This document shows positions 24,118-36,332 of a stretch of 60,000 nt of DNA, in pieces. Source of the stretch: Hydractinia symbiolongicarpus (Eukaryota > Cnidaria > Hydrozoa > Anthoathecata > Hydractiniidae); assembly GCF_029227915.1 (NCBI RefSeq), contig NC_079881.1, forward strand, positions 21,987,501 through 22,047,500, given 5' to 3'. Position numbers and translations under genes: made by a program. Every line of letters begins with the position of its first letter. Position 1 is the stretch's first letter. The notes beneath the pieces are model-generated. The model worked only from the letters and a program-made list of their open reading frames with translations. It did no database searches and was not told where the DNA came from.

Positions 24118-24313
24118 CTAATTTATTATGGCGCAGGGGAAGTTACCACCTCGGTAACTTCCCCTAAGCCGAACAATTTTTACCACTGTATTTTGGTTGT
24201 GTCTTGAAGCTTTTAGTCGTTTGCTGGTCCTTTTCTGGTTGACTAAGTTGGAAAAACTTCCTCCTACGATTTTTTTAGGAATGCTGATAGTGGCTGTTTT
24301 GGTAATACCTGAC
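24118..24313 (-). CDS. Candidate terminal coding exon, unknown protein
   Basis: On the minus strand a strong 3' splice site (ten Ts then CAG, ending at 24314) opens a 65-codon frame to a TAA. It contains ATISIPKKIVGGSFSNLVNQ, then a Lys/Arg-rich segment and RGSYRGGNFPCAIIN. Its last codons overlap a 31-bp palindrome. No family is recognised, and no upstream exon could be found with confidence. It may be a fossil. Confidence 0.3.
24135..24165. repeat. Perfect 13-bp inverted repeat
   Basis: AGGGGAAGTTACC and GGTAACTTCCCCT are separated by 5 bases (ACCTC). Confidence 0.8.
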
Positions 24314-24393
24314 CTGAAAAAAAAAACATTTGTAAAAATTAAACAAGAATACAGTTTTAACACACGTTGAATTAAGACCAGATCGTTATTCAA

Positions 24394-25196
24394 CTATGGT
24401 TTCTTTAAATCTTTACTACAGCTACGGTCAATCCATGCCATGTGGGGAAATCTGGGTAGGTAATGTCGGTGTATACTTAATGTTTACATTCTGAACACAG
24501 GACCAGTAACAGTGTTTCAAAAACTGAAGTGACTATATCACCCACGCTTTACAATTTCTTCTGTGGATGCAGGCATTTGTATCACCTAGTGAATGAAACC
24601 GCAGTTTTGTATTTCAGTTATTTTGTCGAGATATTTCCTGTTTCGCGCTGTTTTAGCTTTTCTGTCGTTCAAAAAATACCGCATAAGTTCTCTGGAAGAC
24701 GAGTCAGCCTTGCGAAAATGCGCTTTACTCAATCCATACACGTGACCCTTGAGGAACAAAAGCGGTCAAAAAGGCGCTTGAAATAACGCATGTTATTCAG
24801 TTATTTGGTTAGGCGTCAAGCAGCAAAATGTCATATTTTTCCTATACTTCTCCTAACAACGGGTAACCATGCCAACCAATCAATTAAATTTTTAACTTAA
24901 TTTAGTCTTACTTTCACATAATGTATATATCCTCATCAATTATCTTCAGAAAAGACAATCCTCTGGGACATAGTTTTTTTCTAGGGGAATTGCCTTAAGT
25001 CTTAAACTCCTGAATTTCCGAGTTGTATGCCAGGCTTTTGAACACAGGATTTAGGTAAGTTCATGTAGTGTTGTAAGATAAAACATACTTTATAATCAAA
25101 AATTTGTTATTTTAATTGGTAAAATTTCAGGCGGGATTAACATGCCAAACTGGCCCAAAAAGCTCCTTTAATACTTGCGCTGTACATACAGACTTA
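24394..25196. other. Non-coding stretch, nothing recognised
   Basis: An 85-codon frame at 24529-24786 shows no recognisable motif. No repeats stand out. Confidence 0.4.
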
Positions 25197-25400
25197 AAAG
25201 AAAACGTATATCAACCGTATATTAATATCAACATATATCAACAAAGTCAGTAAACTGCTGAGTTCAAGTTTGTTGCTTTATTTGAATTTAAGTCGAAGGA
25301 ATCACAAACGGGTCTGTGAAACCCCTTCACTCAACCCAGAACAACCTTTTGACGAATCCGACTCCGAAATAAGTTTAGATGAAAAACAAATTAAATAAAC
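25197..25400 (+). repeat. Dispersed repeat, copy 2 (pair of 23905-24117)
   Basis: Same ordered blocks as copy 1. Downstream a short plus-strand stretch (RIEKYNDGDSDDEP, about 25408-25450) looks like decayed coding sequence, but it is not recognised. Confidence 0.55.
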
Positions 25401-27478
25401 TATTAACTAGGATTGAGAAATATAACGACGGGGATTCCGATGACGAGCCGTAGATTAGTAACCATGCGGTATTTGCTAAGATTGAGGCTATGCAATATGA
25501 GTTCGATAACAGAGTAAAATTAAAACATATATTTTAGGCAGATTTCCACGATGCAAACTGGTTGCAAACTTTCAGGCGGAATACGCAGTTGCTCTTGCTT
25601 CGCTGAAATTCATCACATGCTTTCGATTTTTTGTGGAAATCAAAACTATAATTTTCTGAAAGAAGATTATTGCGCAGTAGCATTTGATTCTAAGTTTTAA
25701 CGTCCACAATTTCTAAACGTCCACAATTTTTAAATGCCCACAATTTTTAAATGTCCACAGTACTTCAAATAAAGCAAACACAAAACAACAATTAAAATGT
25801 CCATTCCTGACTATTGTTTTCCAATACGCTGTTCTTTTTTAGCAATGGAAACGCAGATTTCTACAATAAAAGACAACAACACAATGCCCTAAAAGCAAAG
25901 TTGATCAACATCGATGTCTAAGAAATTGAATAAAAGAAATAACTGTCGGGTGAAAGCGACGCATTGCACGATCTGCACGTTCTGATTAGCCGAAAATTAA
26001 AAAATCATTTCAAATGTGGGAATTTGTTTGTGTTTGTATGCTTATTCCACTGCCTAAAAGATTACGTTCGTGGAAGCAACGGTACAGCTGTTAAAATGGC
26101 CGTATAGTTACGCTGGCTTAGATTGTTTGCTTTGACAGCATGTAAGATCCGCAAAAAACTGACTGATCGGCTATTTATAAGAGTCGGGGCTCGTGATTGA
26201 TTAATTACGCGCTAGCAAAAAAACAAAAATCAATAAAAATTCTGCGGGGATTTTCGGAAATAAACCATTTTTAACAGAAAGAATGCGGATATTATTAATA
26301 TAGAGGATACCTTATGTTGATTTATTTTATTAGTACAAAAAGTTGTATTCACAATTCACACAGCTAATCAACGCCAAAGATTTTAGTCTTTTAAGAGAAT
26401 AAACAAATTACTCTTTTTTTGTCGGCAGCCCAAATAGATTATCAAGGAAGCTAAAAGTAAGTGTTATAATTCTCCTAAACAACAAACTTTGTACATCTGT
26501 GGTAAAAATGCTATTCATAGTGTTAAATTCTTTCTATTAATTCATTCCATTTTAGTAGAAAGTAAATAAATATATATAAAGCAATGCGCGTTAGGGTTAA
26601 AAATTATTTCGGTTATTTTTTTTATACAAACGTTGCAGTGTGGATATCCTACAGTTAAATAGCAAAGATAAAAAAGATAAGAAGCCTCGGGGCTTGAAGG
26701 CTACTGCTATTACCAACATAGTCAAACCAGAGTTTCAAAAAACTTCGAATATAGTATGGGCATTAAAAACCAAGGAATATAGGAGGTAATATTGAATATC
26801 TCGAAATCATAAAACTAAAATATATTATTTACAATTTTCTGGTATTTAGTTAGTCTAATAGCTATTATCAAAGTCAGTTTTTTAGTCTAGTAATACAAGC
26901 TAGAAAAAATTTCACAATGTTGATTGTCAGCAAAATGTAACCTAGATTAGCTAGTTAGCATTGCCCTCCTCGGTTTGATTTCACTAAACTAGCTAGGCAA
27001 AACCAGCTATGTCTCAGATCTAGCAACCAACAAGATTTCCAACACACAGCGTAAAGTTTTGCAGACGTTATGGCTATATTTGAAGAATGCAGTGTTTGTA
27101 GCAGACCATGCCAAAATCATGTTAAAACTGTATTTGTATTAGTTAAAATTAAAAACAAAGCATTCCTATTGGTTTTTTAAAAACTCGCAATTTTTAAGCC
27201 GCGGATGAATGGACAAGCAATCCGACGCTCCAGCCTTTGCGTAGTCTTCATCTACATACATCAGGCGATTTTAAAGATTCCGCCACACGTAGGAAATAAA
27301 GAATGAAAAACCCGATAAAATAACAAAGTTATAAGCTCGGCGTATAAGGGAATAAGTGAAGTGAGTTGAAAAGGAAAAACCCTAATAAAAATTAAAAATT
27401 TATTGTTTAATAAAAAGCGGAAGTTATGTATTAAATTTTTCAAAATAAAATGTCGCTTTAAAAATAGCCGTTTTAATG
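25401..27478. other. Non-coding stretch
   Basis: AT-rich, with a small tandem repeat at 25700-25761 (listed) and TAGC-rich patches near 26940-27010. No credible gene. Confidence 0.4.
25700..25761 (+). repeat. 17-bp tandem repeat, about 3.6 copies
   Basis: Units of the form A[C/T]G[T/C]CCACAATTT[C/T]TAA in direct tandem with a 17-bp period. Confidence 0.75.
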
Positions 27479-29806
27479 TTACTTAATCACCAGATTTCTC
27501 CTTTTTTGACACAGTAGAAATTTATGACTAAATTTAACCAGAGCATTGTCAGCAACGTTACCACGAGTCATTGGACAGAATAATTTGTGTTTTCTAATAG
27601 TTTTATCATTAAATCTAAAATCGCGTATTGTTGGGTTGTCCTTCCTTGCTTGCTGACCGTTGACGTCCATAATTATTCGCCTGACAAAATATTTCTTTTC
27701 TTGCGGAGTTGACAGTGATCTATTGATGTCGTCTTAACTCTACCATGATAAAAACATACTGACTTTTGCATTTTTAGTAAACTTTCCTGTGCGATTCTCA
27801 ATTAACTGGAGCTTCAAAACATTGGAGAAACACATCGATCGATAAACAGATAAATCGATCGTCATTAGCCGCCAATAAAGACAGCATCTCTTATTCGAAC
27901 ATAATTTAGCTGTTCCGGCTGCTTCTGGGGGAACGAGTGAGAAATTTTTTGACTATTGAGCTCAAAACTGTGAAGTTCACTTAAAATCCATAACAAAGAA
28001 TGACGATAACTTTATAGGATCGTACGACAATTTGGGAAGCTAATGTAAACTTGGAGGAAAGAATACGGAAGGAGAAACAACTCTTTTAATTCTATTGAAA
28101 CACTGCGTGAGGTTCTAGCAGGTGTCTGTATAGAAACTTAATTTGAAATTTTGGCGGTTGTGTGACTAAATTATTCGTGAATAACAATTCGCAACTATGA
28201 TTGGTTATAAAAACAATTAGATAATTTGACGATGAATTTGATAATATTATCAAAACAAGAAGCCATACTGAAATCGGTAAAATTTCTTTTGTTCTTATGT
28301 TAACATAATTAGCGAAGAAGCACATGCTCGACACTTTTGTAAACAAATAGAAAAAGTTTATATCTCGTTTTAAAACGACGTTCTGTTATAAGAAGTTATT
28401 TCTTTAGTTAGAATAAACATTAATCCAGCACACATTTTGTCGGCACTTGTCCGGCGCATATCTATCTATATTGTTTTTCATGATCAAAGTGGTATACTCA
28501 AGCCTGCAAAAATAGGTTAATATCATGGTTAAACGCTTATTTCCAAACGTATTGTTGAAGTTTTTAACAGCAATGTTTACCGACTTATATTAGGCACACT
28601 TTCCATACATCACTTGCCTGTAGCGTATTACTGTCAGATTTCAATAGAAAAAAGTTAGCCCCTATTAAAGGAGAATATGGAATTTGATCATTTTTTTGCG
28701 AAAAAGACTCGGTCGAGCACCTCACGCACTGATTCTTTTGAAATTAAAAACAATAGAAAATTCAATACATTTAAAGCGTACAGAAATGAAGTTGTTTCTC
28801 CTTCCGTATTCTTTCCTTCAAGATGTAAACAACAGTCCCGATCTTCGTAAAAAATATCTACAACGTTGTTTAATTTGAGAAACGTGTCTTGGTACCACAT
28901 ATATCAAGTGCAACGACCAGAACCAGAATTGGCGGGACGATTTCTTGCCGTTTTTATCAAATAAAGAGGATCTGAAACGAAGAGATTCATTGTTCTGTAT
29001 GTGATGTTCGGGTTTAGGTATTCATCACTTGCCCAATGCACTCTGAATAACTTACGATTTATCTATCAAAAGTTGCACCAACCACTTTCACGTTACAACT
29101 CAGCTTACAAATTGAGACTGTTTCCCAAAATAAAGGGAACATTAGGCTGGGTGTGGCACCATTTGTAGTGAAATTTGCTAACCTGATTTTAAATAGATTA
29201 GCGATTTTACGTAACTGGAACATAAGAAAATGACTGACCAAATCATCAACTTTTTGCAGTGTTGCATAATTCAAAGTATTACCCAAGTCGATATAACCAA
29301 TCAGTTCTCCGCTGTGCTTATCCCATACCAGATTTTCCTATATTTTCATTCCATCAAATTTTCTCTATCACTGAAGTCCTTTACTGAACGTTGAATTTCT
29401 TGGATTATCTGCTTGTTGGAGCCACGGTTCGGGCGAATGTAATTTTTACAATCGCACAATCGTCGACGACTGGGCAAACCACAAAGCCAGTGCCTGTTTT
29501 TTCATCATGCCTGATTTCATCATACATTACTGGTGACATCGATGCTAACGGAAGACATTAACATTGGATAATAACGAACACTATTTTTAGAAGTTGCTAT
29601 GTATTTTTGGTGTTCGTCCTAAAAAGTTTAATAAATGGCGATAAGTTGAATTCGTCAGCATTGGACATTATTGATGCTAAAACAGAATTAAGTTTAGACT
29701 TTGTTGAAATTGATGCTGCTTCGTTTCGTAACTCTTGCGACTTTAATTCCTTATTTTCTGAATTTAATGTCTTATTTTTCCCACAATTAACTTGCATCGC
29801 CAACAA
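27479..29806 (-). pseudogene. P-element-type (THAP-family) transposase, broken
   Basis: Minus-strand pieces in protein order: SKLNSVLASIMSNADEFNLS with PFIKLF following; YDEIRHDEKTGTGFVV; LRDCKNYIRPNRGSN and VKDFSDREN; ENLVWDKHSGELIGYIDLG; NYATLQKVDDLVSHFLMFQL; FTTNGATPSLMFPLFW and VKVVGATFD; MNLFVSDPLYLIKTARN; DIFYEDRD; then, after an interruption, EAAGTAKLCSNK, ANDDRFICLSIDVFL, KFTKNA...MFLSW and GQQARKDNPTIRDFRFND near the C-terminus. This is the order of the Tnp_P_element transposase core. Several frameshifts and stops are present. The N-terminal THAP DNA-binding domain was not found. About 28000-28680 is inserted or rearranged sequence that includes an inverted fragment of the same gene. 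Confidence 0.8.
28033..28113 (+). repeat. Inverted fragment of the P-type transposase
   Basis: GGAAAGAATACGGAAGGAGA and the following AACAAC, then TGCGTGAGGT, match the minus strand of 28718-28832, with a roughly 55-bp gap between the blocks. It therefore repeats part of the transposase in opposite orientation and sits inside its interruption. Confidence 0.65.
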
Positions 29807-30617
29807 AATCGATTAGGTGCAGTAGAAAAAAATGGTGCATGTAGATTTGCTGAAGTGTTCAAAGTTGATTGCGACCTGTTTAGTGCTTTTGTGCCTTTTT
29901 GTTGTTGTGTTGAACACGATTAACAGATACTATCTCCATTATTCAATATCAATTCTTGGCAACGATATTAATTTGTCTGTTGTAGTGGTCCTTCATCCGA
30001 GAAAACTCAAACTTTCTTGAGATCACATGCATAGTGACATGAATAGAAGAAAACAGGAAAGAGTCAGTGATCCCCCCGGACAAAAGTTTTATGATTTAAA
30101 TATTTTTAAGGTTTGATAATGTTATATTTTTTATTGATCGTCTGTACATTTTCTCTATGTATATATCATGATCATCAAGTATAATCCATGGATATACTTT
30201 CAAACTGTACACAATGACGGACCTTGGGTATGTAAAGGTAGTCGGATGGACGTACTTAATTTTTAACCAAAATTCCTATGTCAAAAAATTATATTGCTTA
30301 ACACAAAAACCTTCTCGAGTTCTTTCGTCAAATACGTTGAGTTGAATTTATGTCGATATACACATTAGATACATACATGCATATATTATATATAGCTCAC
30401 CGTTTAATCCCAAATGATATGGCGCAATACATAAGAAACTGCCTGATTATCCTTGACACTTGACATGATGTTTCATCAGGGGACACAAAGTTTAATTATT
30501 ATTACCATAAGAATAGTACCATATACCCCTAATTAAATCTCGGCGCACTTAGAAGCACTTTCACTTTTGCTTGCATAGGGGGTAAATATGTCATCGTAAA
30601 AAGCATAATACAACCCA
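29807..30617. other. Non-coding stretch, nothing recognised
   Basis: A THAP domain would be expected here on the minus strand if the P-type transposase were complete. I could not see one. Confidence 0.4.
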
Positions 30618-30643
30618 CCCCCCCCCCCCCCCCCCCCCCCCCC
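30618..30643 (+). repeat. 26-base C run
   Basis: Uninterrupted C homopolymer; its length is prone to assembly error. Confidence 0.9.
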
Positions 30644-31920
30644 ACTGTATAGTAAATGGAGAATATGTCCTGTGAAAAACCTTGAATAACATGAACAAAT
30701 ATACTTACAAATATACTTCGTCGTACAATAATTTTTCGCAACAAAAAATAAAATAATAAACAACATATTTGCTCTTAAAGATTTATTATCAAAGTCATAA
30801 AACACCCAAAAAATAAAAATTTCAGAAAAAATGTGCAACTACCCTAATTAATTAATTATGACGACTTGTAAAGGGATGCCATGCCCAACGGTCAGTCATG
30901 AATTCTTGTAGCGCGGTGTTGTAAAAACATGTGCGGTGTTTTAAGGTAGAAAGTTTTTTCCGCTAAATCTTAGCTCTCAGGTAAGTTGGATAGGGGAAGT
31001 TATTGTGCCTAATCCTGTGAGTTTTCAAATGTCAAGCAACTTTAAAGTAAAATGAAGTGGCTGCTCCTTTTAAGTGAGTGATTTTAGCTTAAAAGAATGG
31101 TTTATTTCAAAAGACCTCCTAATGTCCTATTTTCTGGTTGATTTTGTTTATCGATGGAAACTGTTGCAAAATGTTTTCGCTACAATAGGTAAAAGCTGGT
31201 TTTCTAATGTTTGGCAGAGTGTTTTTTTAGCTAAAAGTATGTAAATAAAAAATGTGTAGAACTTTCTTATTTTTGCACTAGTAAAATAACAGATTCGATA
31301 ATTTATGAAATTTTTATATCGTAGTTATAAAAAAATGTAATTTATATTTATAAAATAAATTTAATGTTGTTTTTTGCTGAGTTTCATTCTGTTTGTTCCT
31401 TTTACAAACGCTTTCGTAAAAGCAGTACTCCCATTTGGCTGGTCACCAGAAGTCTATCGAAATATGCTCTCCAGCGTGAAGATGGACATATGGTATACAA
31501 AATCTGTATTTCTTTTTTATAGAAACTCCTGGAGGATTATAAAGCGTGCGGAAAATTTTGACCTTATAAACGGGGTATATTTATCCACTTGAGCTTCTGA
31601 TATAGTCAAAAGTTTAGACATTACTTGCAAATTAATCAATTTTTAATCCCAAAATCTGCCAATCCCAATTTTTTTTAAAAAAACTAGTTTGAATAAGATG
31701 TAAAATTTTTAGAACCACAACTGTTTTTTCCCGACAAAACTTCTTGAAATTTAATTGTTTGGTTCCGCAAAAGGCAGACAAAGCAAATGCAATAAAGTTA
31801 AACCACAAAAGTTTCTTCCCTTGATAAGCTGCATTTAACACAAGAAAGAGTAACCATCAAATAAACCATCAAACCAGGAGATCTGATGTAAAAAGGCTGG
31901 CTTAAATCACAAGTAAATGT
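30644..31920. other. Non-coding stretch, nothing recognised
   Basis: Frames at 31374-31592 and on the minus strand at 31632-31983 show no recognisable motif. Confidence 0.4.
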
Positions 31921-32010
31921 ACAACTGTGCCACACATTCAGGTAGAGCGCTTTACAGTCTGTCGTATACCGAGTGAAGTGCACACAGTGTTATAGCATTT
32001 TGAGTGTAAT
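31921..32010 (+). repeat. Dispersed repeat copy, pair of 6725-6820
   Basis: TGTGCCACACATTCAGGTAG, a short gap, CAGTCTGTCGTATACCGAG and TGAAGTGCACACAGTG parallel the earlier copy. The GGTAGAGCGC inside resembles a tRNA D-arm, so a tRNA-derived origin is possible but unproven. Confidence 0.5.
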
Positions 32011-32612
32011 TTGTTTTTTAAAAAATAACTGTCCCACAACATTAATTGAAATAAAAGCAACGCTACACAAACTGTTATTACCCCTACAGAAAACAACTCG
32101 TCGTTACCCCGTCCAGCTAAAAAAAATGACTTATTGATTTTACTTTGCGGTATAAGTTTTCAAGACAGTAACCAAGGTGTAGTTAACTGCATTTAGTATC
32201 AAAAGAATTATTGTTTACGACGTTTGTTGTAGCCACAAAGTATTTATCCACTTTCGGAGGTAGCTAAAGAGCTAGCTAGAGAGCCACAACCTCAAAATAA
32301 ATAATTAATAATATACCAAACTTTAAAAGAATAGGAAAAAATAAGGCTAGCTATAGCTGGTTGGCCTTAACAGGATGCTGCCTTAAAATCTACGTTTGTA
32401 GCCAAAATCTTAAATTTGGTTTGTTTAAGATATTTTCATTGTAAAAACATACAGAAAATGAATATTTCTATATAAGAAGTATTTAGAAAAGATAAAGGTC
32501 AAAAGGAGACTTTTTGAGACCTTATTCTTCGGTTTCTGCTGTGATTCCGAAAATCAAGCTGCGGGGAACCAAAACAAAATCCGTAAAAATCAGGTTTTGC
32601 CAGGATTTTCCC
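32011..32612. other. Non-coding stretch, TAGC-rich
   Basis: Several GCTAGCTA clusters near 32265-32370; otherwise nothing recognised. Confidence 0.4.
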
Positions 32613-34323
32613 AAAAAAAGCAGTTTCTACCAAAACAAAGACGTTCTTACAAAAAGATGTCGTAATTAAATAATTTATGGTCCCAGGGAAAAAGTACTTA
32701 AACATTTTTGTCCACAGGTCAACAGCATTGACCCTAGGCTTTAATTTTTTTTATTAAAGGTTAGCACCCACTTTAAAACAACTTAATTTGAAAACACTCA
32801 TACAACATTAGTATCTAAGCCATGTATCTCTTTTTGCCTGGTTTACATTTATAAGAGAGGACTAAGATGAAACAAACAAGTTTAAAAAAGTTACTTCCAT
32901 GACAGTCCAATCGCCATCTTGAATAAGATAATAAGCGTGAATTGGCAAACTTCAAAGTAATTTTGACGTCATTACGTTGCTTGCCGGCAAAATGTTCAAA
33001 ATTTTAATAGTGAACTCTGAGGGAAATTTTTCGTAAATACCATTTCAGCAAAATTCGGAGTTTTCACCTTGGCATCCTTCGTCTTCTAACAAAACTTTGC
33101 TTGATACACTTTTGAAAACATAGTATTTATTCCGTCATCTGCTAACTTTATTTACTGAAAAATTTAGACAATTTATCCCGATTGGGGAAGCTATGATTGT
33201 TGACTTCCAGGGGATAGTTAACCAAACCAAGAAGCTTCATATTTTCATTACATAGCCATCTTTAAGCCATTTAAAAAAACTGATCAATTAAGTAAATCGT
33301 CTCTTTGTTTACTAAGTCAGTAAATTGAAATAGACACTGGAACCTCCATAATGACTTTGTATATTCTCATGCAAGTTAAGCCATATGGCAGCCAAATAGT
33401 TGTTCACAGAAGTAGTATTGTTGACATTGAAAAAAAGAAAGTACAAATGAATAATCAGTACGGATGCAACTCTAGACTCTCTCATAACGTGGCGCATATT
33501 TTCTAAATTTAAGTGAAAAACCTTTTCCGTGTTTTATTTTCATGAAGTTATTCTCTAAATTATATTGTTGTACATCCAGAGGATTTTATTCATCACAAAA
33601 TGAGCGTTTTAGAATATAAAGTCAGAAAAAACAGCTTAAATCGAACAGAAATGTTTAAAATAAGGACAAAATATGTACAGTGGTTAGTCACCAAGCGACA
33701 AAGTTTGAAACAAAATATACACAAAAAACATAAATGCTTTAGTTCGTTAAAATAACAGACAACTTTGCTCTTTTTTCGGTTGCTTAAAGCATCGAAAAAC
33801 GAAAAGGAAGTCAATGCAATTTTTTTTCGCCAAAACAGATTTACAGCAAATTTTACTTATTTGACCATTCTCCAAATTATGCTCACGCCAACAATGTGAT
33901 TACAGTAAATAAAATGTTCCTGCTAAGGCTTTTTAAATGGTATCTATTTGAAGGTTTGGTGTTTCTCATTTAATTCCCCCCACTGTGTTAGGCATGTGTG
34001 TATGCATGTGTGTATGTATGCATGCATGACTATGATTGAATGAATGAATGAATAAAAATACAATTTTCTTAATTATCTTCCAAACTATGGTGCATGATGG
34101 CGTTTTACAACCGTCAAAACTTGTTGCGTAGAAGATATTGTTGGTTGTTTCATTTGACAACCAACGTCTTAATAGTTACGAATGAAAAACGTGTAATTGA
34201 TTGAACTCATACTTACAAGACTGTGACCTTGAAAGCAAAACAATTTATTTTCGTTGCAGTAAAGTGTAATTAACAATAAATGGCCCTTGTAGTGAGTATA
34301 TGCAGAAGGAATAGACGAGTGAT
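32613..34323 (+). repeat. Long inverted repeat, left arm
   Basis: Matches the reverse complement of 34852-36332 along nearly all its length with scattered single-base differences (I judge well over 90 percent identity by eye). It is longer than the right arm because of about 148 bp at 33299-33446 and about 95 bp near 33896-33990 that the right arm lacks. Short frames inside it are mirrored in the other arm and are not genes. Confidence 0.9.
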
Positions 34324-34851
34324 TCCGCTAAAAATAATAGAAATACATCTATCTTGTCGTGAAATTTAAAGATTTCACAAATGGTCTTCACCTCTGTCCT
34401 CAAGCAAACTTGAGGACAGCCAAACACCTTTTGGTACGACGTTACGTCCGTTGCCATGGTGACTTATCCTTTATTATGCTCCATTGTGGGGTTGTATAGT
34501 CCCAAAAAACCTTGCATGGATAAGGTTAAAGCTGTTAACACGGTTTCCGTTGTCTCTTTCATAATACATTAGGAAAGAATATTTTCGGACGGAAACACTT
34601 TCGAATTTTCTTTGGCCGTAAATTTTTACGTCTGATATTTATGTCTGCCGAAAGTTATACCGTCCGAAAATTTTGTTTTATTTAATTTGTTTAAAAAAGG
34701 ACTAGTGTATAGAAACTATCTATAGGGTAATCAGAAAATCAATTAAAACTGCGGTTTTTAAACGTTTGACAAAGCTGGCATTAACGAGGCTCCATCTATA
34801 ATCCTGAAGACTCTTCTTAGATCTTGGTTAAATATATGTACAATATAAATT
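34324..34851. other. Spacer between the arms of the long inverted repeat
   Basis: About 528 bp of single-copy sequence. It holds a small foldback element (34578-34674) and an inverted pair CTGTCCTCAAG/CTTGAGGACAG near 34395-34420. No coding frame. Confidence 0.7.
34578..34674. mobile_element. Tiny MITE-like foldback
   Basis: ATTTTCGGACGG...CACTTTCG at the left is mirrored by CGAAAGT...CCGTCCGAAAAT at the right, giving arms of about 24 bp around roughly 45 bp. No clear target duplication. Confidence 0.55.
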
Positions 34852-36332
34852 TCACTCGTCTATTCCTTCTGCATATACTCACTACAAGGGCCATTTATTG
34901 TTAATTACACTTTACTGCAACGAAAATAAATTGTTTTGCTTTCAAGATCACAGTCTTGTAAGTATGAGTTCAATCAATTACACGTTTTTCATTCGTAACT
35001 ATTAAGACGTTGGTTGTCAAATGAAACAACCAACAATATCTTCTACGCAACAAGTTTTGACGGTTGTAAAACGCCATCATGCACCATAGTTTGGAAGATA
35101 ATTAAGAAAATTGTATTTTTATTCATTCATTCATTCAATCATAGTCATGCATGCATGCATGCATGCATGCATGCATGCATACATACATACATACATGTTG
35201 GCGTGAGCATAATTTGGCGAATGGTCAAATAAGTAAAATTTGCTGTAAATCTGTTTTGGCGAATAAAAATTGCATTGACTTCCCTTTCGTTTTTCGATGC
35301 TTTAAGCAACCGAAAAAAGAGCAAAGTTGTCTGTTATTTTAATGAACTAAAGCATTTATGTTTTTTGTGTACATTTTGTTTCAAACTTTGTCGCTTGGTG
35401 ACTAACCACTGTACATATTTTGTCCTTATTTTAAACATTTCTGTTCGATTTAAGCTGTTTTTTCTGACTTTATATTCTGAAACGCTCATTTTGTGATGAA
35501 TAAAATCCTCTGGATGTACAACAATATAATTTAGAGAATAACTTCATGAAAATAAAACACGGAAAAGATATTTCACTTAAATTTAGAAAATACGCGCCAC
35601 GTTATGAGAGAGTCTAGAGTTGCATCCGTACTGATTATTCATTTGACGATTTACTTAATTGATCAGTTTTTTTAAATGGCTTAAAGATGGCTATGTAATG
35701 AAAATATGAAGCTTCTTGGTTTGGTTAACTTTCCCCTGGAAGTCAACAATCATAGCTTCCCCAATCGGGATAAATTGTCTAAATTTTTCAGTAAATAAAG
35801 TTAGCAGATGACGGAATAAATACTATATTTTCAAAAGTGTATCAAGCAAAGTTTTGTTAGAAGACGAAGGTTGCCAAGGTGAAAACTCCGAATTTTGCTG
35901 AAATGGTATTTACGAAAAATTTCCCTCAGAGTTCACTATTAAAATTTTGAACATTTTGCCGGCAAGCAACGTAATGACGTCAAAATTACTTTGAAGTTTG
36001 CCAATTCACGCTTATTATCTTATTCAAGATGGCGGTTGGACTGTCATGGAAGTAACTTTTTTAAACTTGTTTAATCCATCTTAGTCCTCTCTTATAAATG
36101 TAAACCAGGCAAAAAGAGATACATGGCTTAGATACTAATGTTGCATGAGTGTTTTCAAATTAAGTTGTTTTGAAGTGGGTGCTAACCTTTAATAAAAAAA
36201 ATTAAAGCCTATGGTCAATGCTGTTGACCTGTGGACAAAAATGTTTAAGTACTTTTTCTCTGGGCCATAAATTATTTAATTACGACATCTTTTTGTAAGA
36301 TCGTCTTTGTTTTGGTAGAAACTGCTTTTTTA
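34852..36332 (-). repeat. Long inverted repeat, right arm
   Basis: Reverse-complement partner of 32613-34323. Where the left arm has about 95 bp plus a GTGTGTATGCATG tract, this arm has an expanded ATGC/ATAC microsatellite. A deletion of about 148 bp joins CGATTTAC directly to ATTCATTTGA. No terminal target duplication was found outside the pair. Confidence 0.9.
35145..35198 (+). repeat. (ATGC)n(ATAC)n compound microsatellite
   Basis: About ten ATGC units followed by about four ATAC units, inside the right arm of the inverted repeat. Confidence 0.9.

Noticed and set aside
30529-30838. Glycine-run ORFs
   Set aside because: The glycine run is the 26-base C homopolymer on the other strand.
33966-35496. 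Repeated short ORFs (identical N-termini at 34160 minus and 35014 plus)
   Set aside because: They are mirror images produced by the long inverted repeat and carry no protein motif.
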